Assembly (NCBI RefSeq): GCF_964355755.1 | Contig: NC_092675.1 | Span: 21,902,912 to 21,966,911 of the forward strand | Direction: 5' to 3' | Length of the DNA stretch: 64,000 bases | DNA from: Antedon mediterranea | Lineage: Eukaryota > Echinodermata > Crinoidea > Comatulida > Antedonidae | Program-made: the position numbers and the translations under genes | The notes under the pieces: generated by a model | The model's database searches: none | Told to the model about the DNA's origin: nothing | Seen by the model: the letters and a program-made list of their open reading frames with translations, nothing else | Part shown: one piece after another, positions 60,996 through 64,000 of the stretch | Numbering within the stretch: position 1 is the first letter of the stretch | How the letters are laid out: every line of letters begins with the position of its first letter

Positions 60996-63900
60996 AGTAA
61001 ATTTGGACGTCTCAGCCAATCTGAATCATGTCTACTTTACAGCAACAACCACTGCAGAAAGCAGTTCACTCAGAATTAGAAATAGCTCTTAAAAAACGTC
61101 GCAGTAGAGAAAATTCAGTAGAAACTGGTATGATTCCATCTTATTTTTCTACCTTTAGTAATGAATTTATTATTATTAATCCTGGTAAAATGATTCCTAG
61201 GAAAAATCCCTCAAATGTACATGAATTTTTATGAATTTAATATCTTTTATTAAAAACAATATATGTTGCACCACTATTTTAAAAAAGGATATAAAATAAG
61301 TAGGGTCATTATCAATTTTGCATAGATTTAGATTTATAATAAACAATAGAAATTTTAAATCCGGAACATCTGTACCTTTTAATTGTTGTACATAAAAAAT
61401 AAAATAATAAATAAATAAAACTATAAAAATCAATTGAGAATTTGCCTAATATCAGATGACCTACAATTATTTATATTATATTGTCTTCTACTAGTGCTAC
61501 ACTGTCTTACCCCATTTCACATCTTAACTCGCTTGACACGAAGTGAAAGCTGTTCAAAGGGGAAGTGCATATTCTCACATCGTTCTTAAATATAGTATAA
61601 TTTAATTAGGCATTGTATAGAAATGTGATTACACAGAACTTGTTCACTTGTGACTGATTTTATTTTCTGGACTAAACGGTTCTGTTTTCAATTTAGACTG
61701 AAACACATGTGAAATAAACAGCTGCAATACAACAAAATATGCTCCAGAGTGAACGACCTCGACCATTTTACTGTATTATAAAATTCAACGAGACATTTAT
61801 AGAAATAAATTTAGTGCAACACTGTCTTCTTTTAATGCATACTAATTGCCCCGATTAAGCCAGAACAATTACAGAAATCTAATATGATATTGAAGAAGTG
61901 GAATTTTATGCTTTAGGCTATCCACTCTGTGCTGTAGTTCTAAATTATCCTTTTGTATTAAAATACTACATGAAATTTAATCAAAACTTTGCCCCAGGGA
62001 ATTTTGATAAACAGGTTAATTGATGTTGTGATATCACATAAATTGGCCTAATGGCCTTAATTTAGTTTAATACAAGAATTGAGAAGAATTCACTTTTCTG
62101 TTAATTAATTAATTCTGTTATAATTTAGTCAAGTTAACATATTTACAACCCTTTCCTTTTTATTTTTTTAGAAGCCACCATCTTTTTATTTCTATATATA
62201 TATATACAGGAAAGGACAATTAAATGAAGAAGTTATAGGCCTATAATTATTTTTAACTTTAGCTATAGGCTACCATAGCCTCATTTTTTTGTAGATAAGA
62301 GCACTAAACATTTTTTTTTTTTCAATATTAAAAAAAAAAATATGTACACTTTCCAAACCATCATGCCAGTGTTATTGGTGAATATAAGAACTGGAATCAA
62401 AGTAACATATTTGGTGAAAGATTTGATATTGTCTTCTTCCGCAATCAAATTCAACCAATAGTGTTGTAGTATAAACATATTGATGGCCACACAACAACAT
62501 CCTTTGGAAACAAATAACATTATCCCATCCTCTTACTCATAATGCTTCAAGATAAAACCATTTGAACTTGTCGTGGGAACAAAGTTGGACGGAAGTCTTC
62601 CTAATTTCTATCTTATTACTGGTTTTTAATTATTACTAATGAATGAATGATTACGGATATAATTATTTGTCGGAGTACACTAATCAAATTGGTTTGGTAT
62701 ACTGAGTCATGTCTATAAAATTGCTGTTTCACCATGTTGTTCTTATATAAATATCTACAAACCTATTCTGTTTTTCATTATCAGATCTGCCAACAAGGTG
62801 TCACATTGAAGTCAACTCCAACAGCAACAATAACATCAACAACAACCTGGAAACAAGCAGTACACAGCGCTGTAACTGTTGCCCTTATGGTTACCACATA
62901 GACTTGGACTTTTTACGGTATTGTGAAGAAATCTCTTCTGGAGCAACGTTAAAGAAATTAAAACGGAATTCAAGACCAAGAAAAAAGGCTGTGAAACTTT
63001 TCAGCAAACCATCACCACCAATAGTTCCTCCAAAACCACCAAAAGATAAAAGAAGAAGAGCAAAGTCAGCTGATGGTAGCATTGAACCAGAATTGATCTT
63101 GAAACAAGAGAATCAACTCTTTTCTGCAGCGTTTAGTGATTTTGCTGATTTAATACATAAGCGGTATATCCCAGGTAATCATAGAAGTCAATTTATTCAT
63201 AAAGCATCATCAGATACGCGATCTCTGCCTGCAAATCCAACAGACGCAAGTTATAGTGATTTTGAAAACGAGAGTACTCTTTCTTTAGATGGTCTTGATA
63301 TCAATCATTCAAATGATGAGTTATTCATAGAAGAAGTTGAACAAAAATTAATGTTAGGTAATTCACCAACGCACATTAAACATCACCTTCCATCGGATTT
63401 ATCTCCTCTTACAAATCTGGTTTCTTGTAAAAGTGACTCCCTAAGTTCTTTAGACTCTCAATCAACCACCGCTAGCTCTTTACCTTCAATACCACCAGTG
63501 ACGTCCGGAAACGACCAGTTAGTATCAAATATGGCATACTCAATTTCTAAGTTAGCTCATGTGAAGCAGGTTGACTCTGGTAGTCATTCTGGAAGATCAA
63601 CACCTTCCTCATCCATTACTCCAAATACTTTAGCAGCAATACGCCAGCAAATGGCAGTTGCTCTTCAGAGATTAAGAGAATTAGAAGAACAAGCAAAACT
63701 AATTCCTGTATTAACAGTGAAACTGTCTGTTTTGAAAGAGGAAAAGCGTTTAATGATGCTACAATTAAAATCTAAAAAGCAATCACCAAACACCACAGAT
63801 GTCGGAGTTGGTGATTGTACAATTGATTACATTGAACATACTGAAAAAAGATCAAGCAATATAACCACTATTCAAATGTCTAGCAAGTTTACAAGGTCTC

Positions 63901-64000
63901 CTTCACAAACCAAGCTGGTTGAAAATAAAGTAGAAATGAAATCCATTGGAATTATGGCAAAAATGTTACCAGATCTTTGTAATCATGGAGAGAGATCAAA
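60996..64000 (+). CDS. KANK: KANK family protein, N-terminal part (first two coding exons; runs off the window)
   Basis: Exon 60996-61127 (acceptor TTTTTCAG; ATG at 61028; donor GTATGA) joins in frame through split codon G|AT to exon 62785-64000, which is still open at the end. 438 residues are visible. Residues 68-92 are the KN motif, [16 protein letters not shown] with ATLKKL, which in KANK proteins binds talin. A proline- and lysine-rich stretch follows ([20 protein letters not shown]), then a Ser-rich region. Residues about 313-365 are the coiled coil [20 protein letters not shown] then [15 protein letters not shown], which in vertebrates binds liprin-beta1. The C-terminal ankyrin repeats lie outside. 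KANKs link focal adhesions to cortical microtubule complexes. Residues 1-33 ([20 protein letters not shown]) are not recognised. The 5' UTR part of the first exon implies an upstream non-coding exon. Invertebrates usually have one KANK, so no number is given. Confidence 0.93.
61128..62784 (+). other. First coding intron of the KANK-like gene
   Basis: GT-AG, phase 1, about 1.66 kb, AT-rich. (TA)n at about 62196-62208 and poly-T/poly-A runs near 62310-62341. No exon is seen inside. Confidence 0.8.

Overview
This is animal nuclear DNA: very AT-rich by eye, with split genes, GT-AG introns, and a dense load of SINEs, MITEs, foldback elements and decayed non-LTR retrotransposons. Four protein-coding genes can be supported. 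All are of ordinary metazoan type, but the repeats (5S-headed SINEs, tRNA-headed SINEs, TAGGCCTA-rich DNA) and the gene style (PAN plus fibrinogen-like secreted lectin, KANK, SLC38A9) point to a marine deuterostome. An echinoderm is my best guess; I cannot name the species.

Layout. (1) 509-1424, + strand: the last two coding exons of an SLC38A9-type lysosomal amino-acid transporter or sensor. Its 5' part lies outside the window. (2) 2348-6254: a roughly 3.9-kb foldback-like block with long decayed inverted arms, a decayed tandem array in the middle and a younger 515-bp MITE (4008-4522) inserted in it. (3) 6352-6765: a copy of a segment found again, inverted, at about 31100-32450. The second copy is split by an 876-bp insertion, so the first copy is a natural empty site. 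(4) 7482-10807, + strand: a complete five-exon gene for a secreted PAN/apple plus fibrinogen-related protein, with a 17-copy, 44-bp minisatellite in intron 3. A second signal-peptide-like exon 1 copy lies 670 bp upstream. (5) 10808-38400: no supported gene; it holds MITEs, SINE copies, a retrotransposon 3' end and the split repeat. (6) 38410-39395, - strand: a type I membrane protein with two Ig-like domains, its coding region in one exon. (7) 39961-41267: a 5'-truncated CR1-like retrotransposon next to a GATTCGGCCC-type repeat. (8) 41700-60990: mostly plain AT-rich DNA with decayed repeats and a 1.1-kb hAT-like element (53608-54735); it may be the upstream region or 5' intron of the next gene. 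(9) 60996-64000, + strand: the first coding exons of a KANK family gene, running off the window.

The four genes do not form a pathway. The PAN-fibrinogen lectin and the Ig membrane protein are the most lineage-specific and are the likeliest immune or recognition genes. SLC38A9 and KANK are conserved housekeeping or cytoskeletal genes. I see no operon-like system, CRISPR array or complete autonomous transposon. The most novel material is the repeat biology: a chimeric 5S rRNA/tRNA SINE, an inserted element with its empty site in the same window, a degenerate hammerhead-like motif, perfect CCATGG-ended palindromes, and a strongly over-represented TAGGCCTA word.
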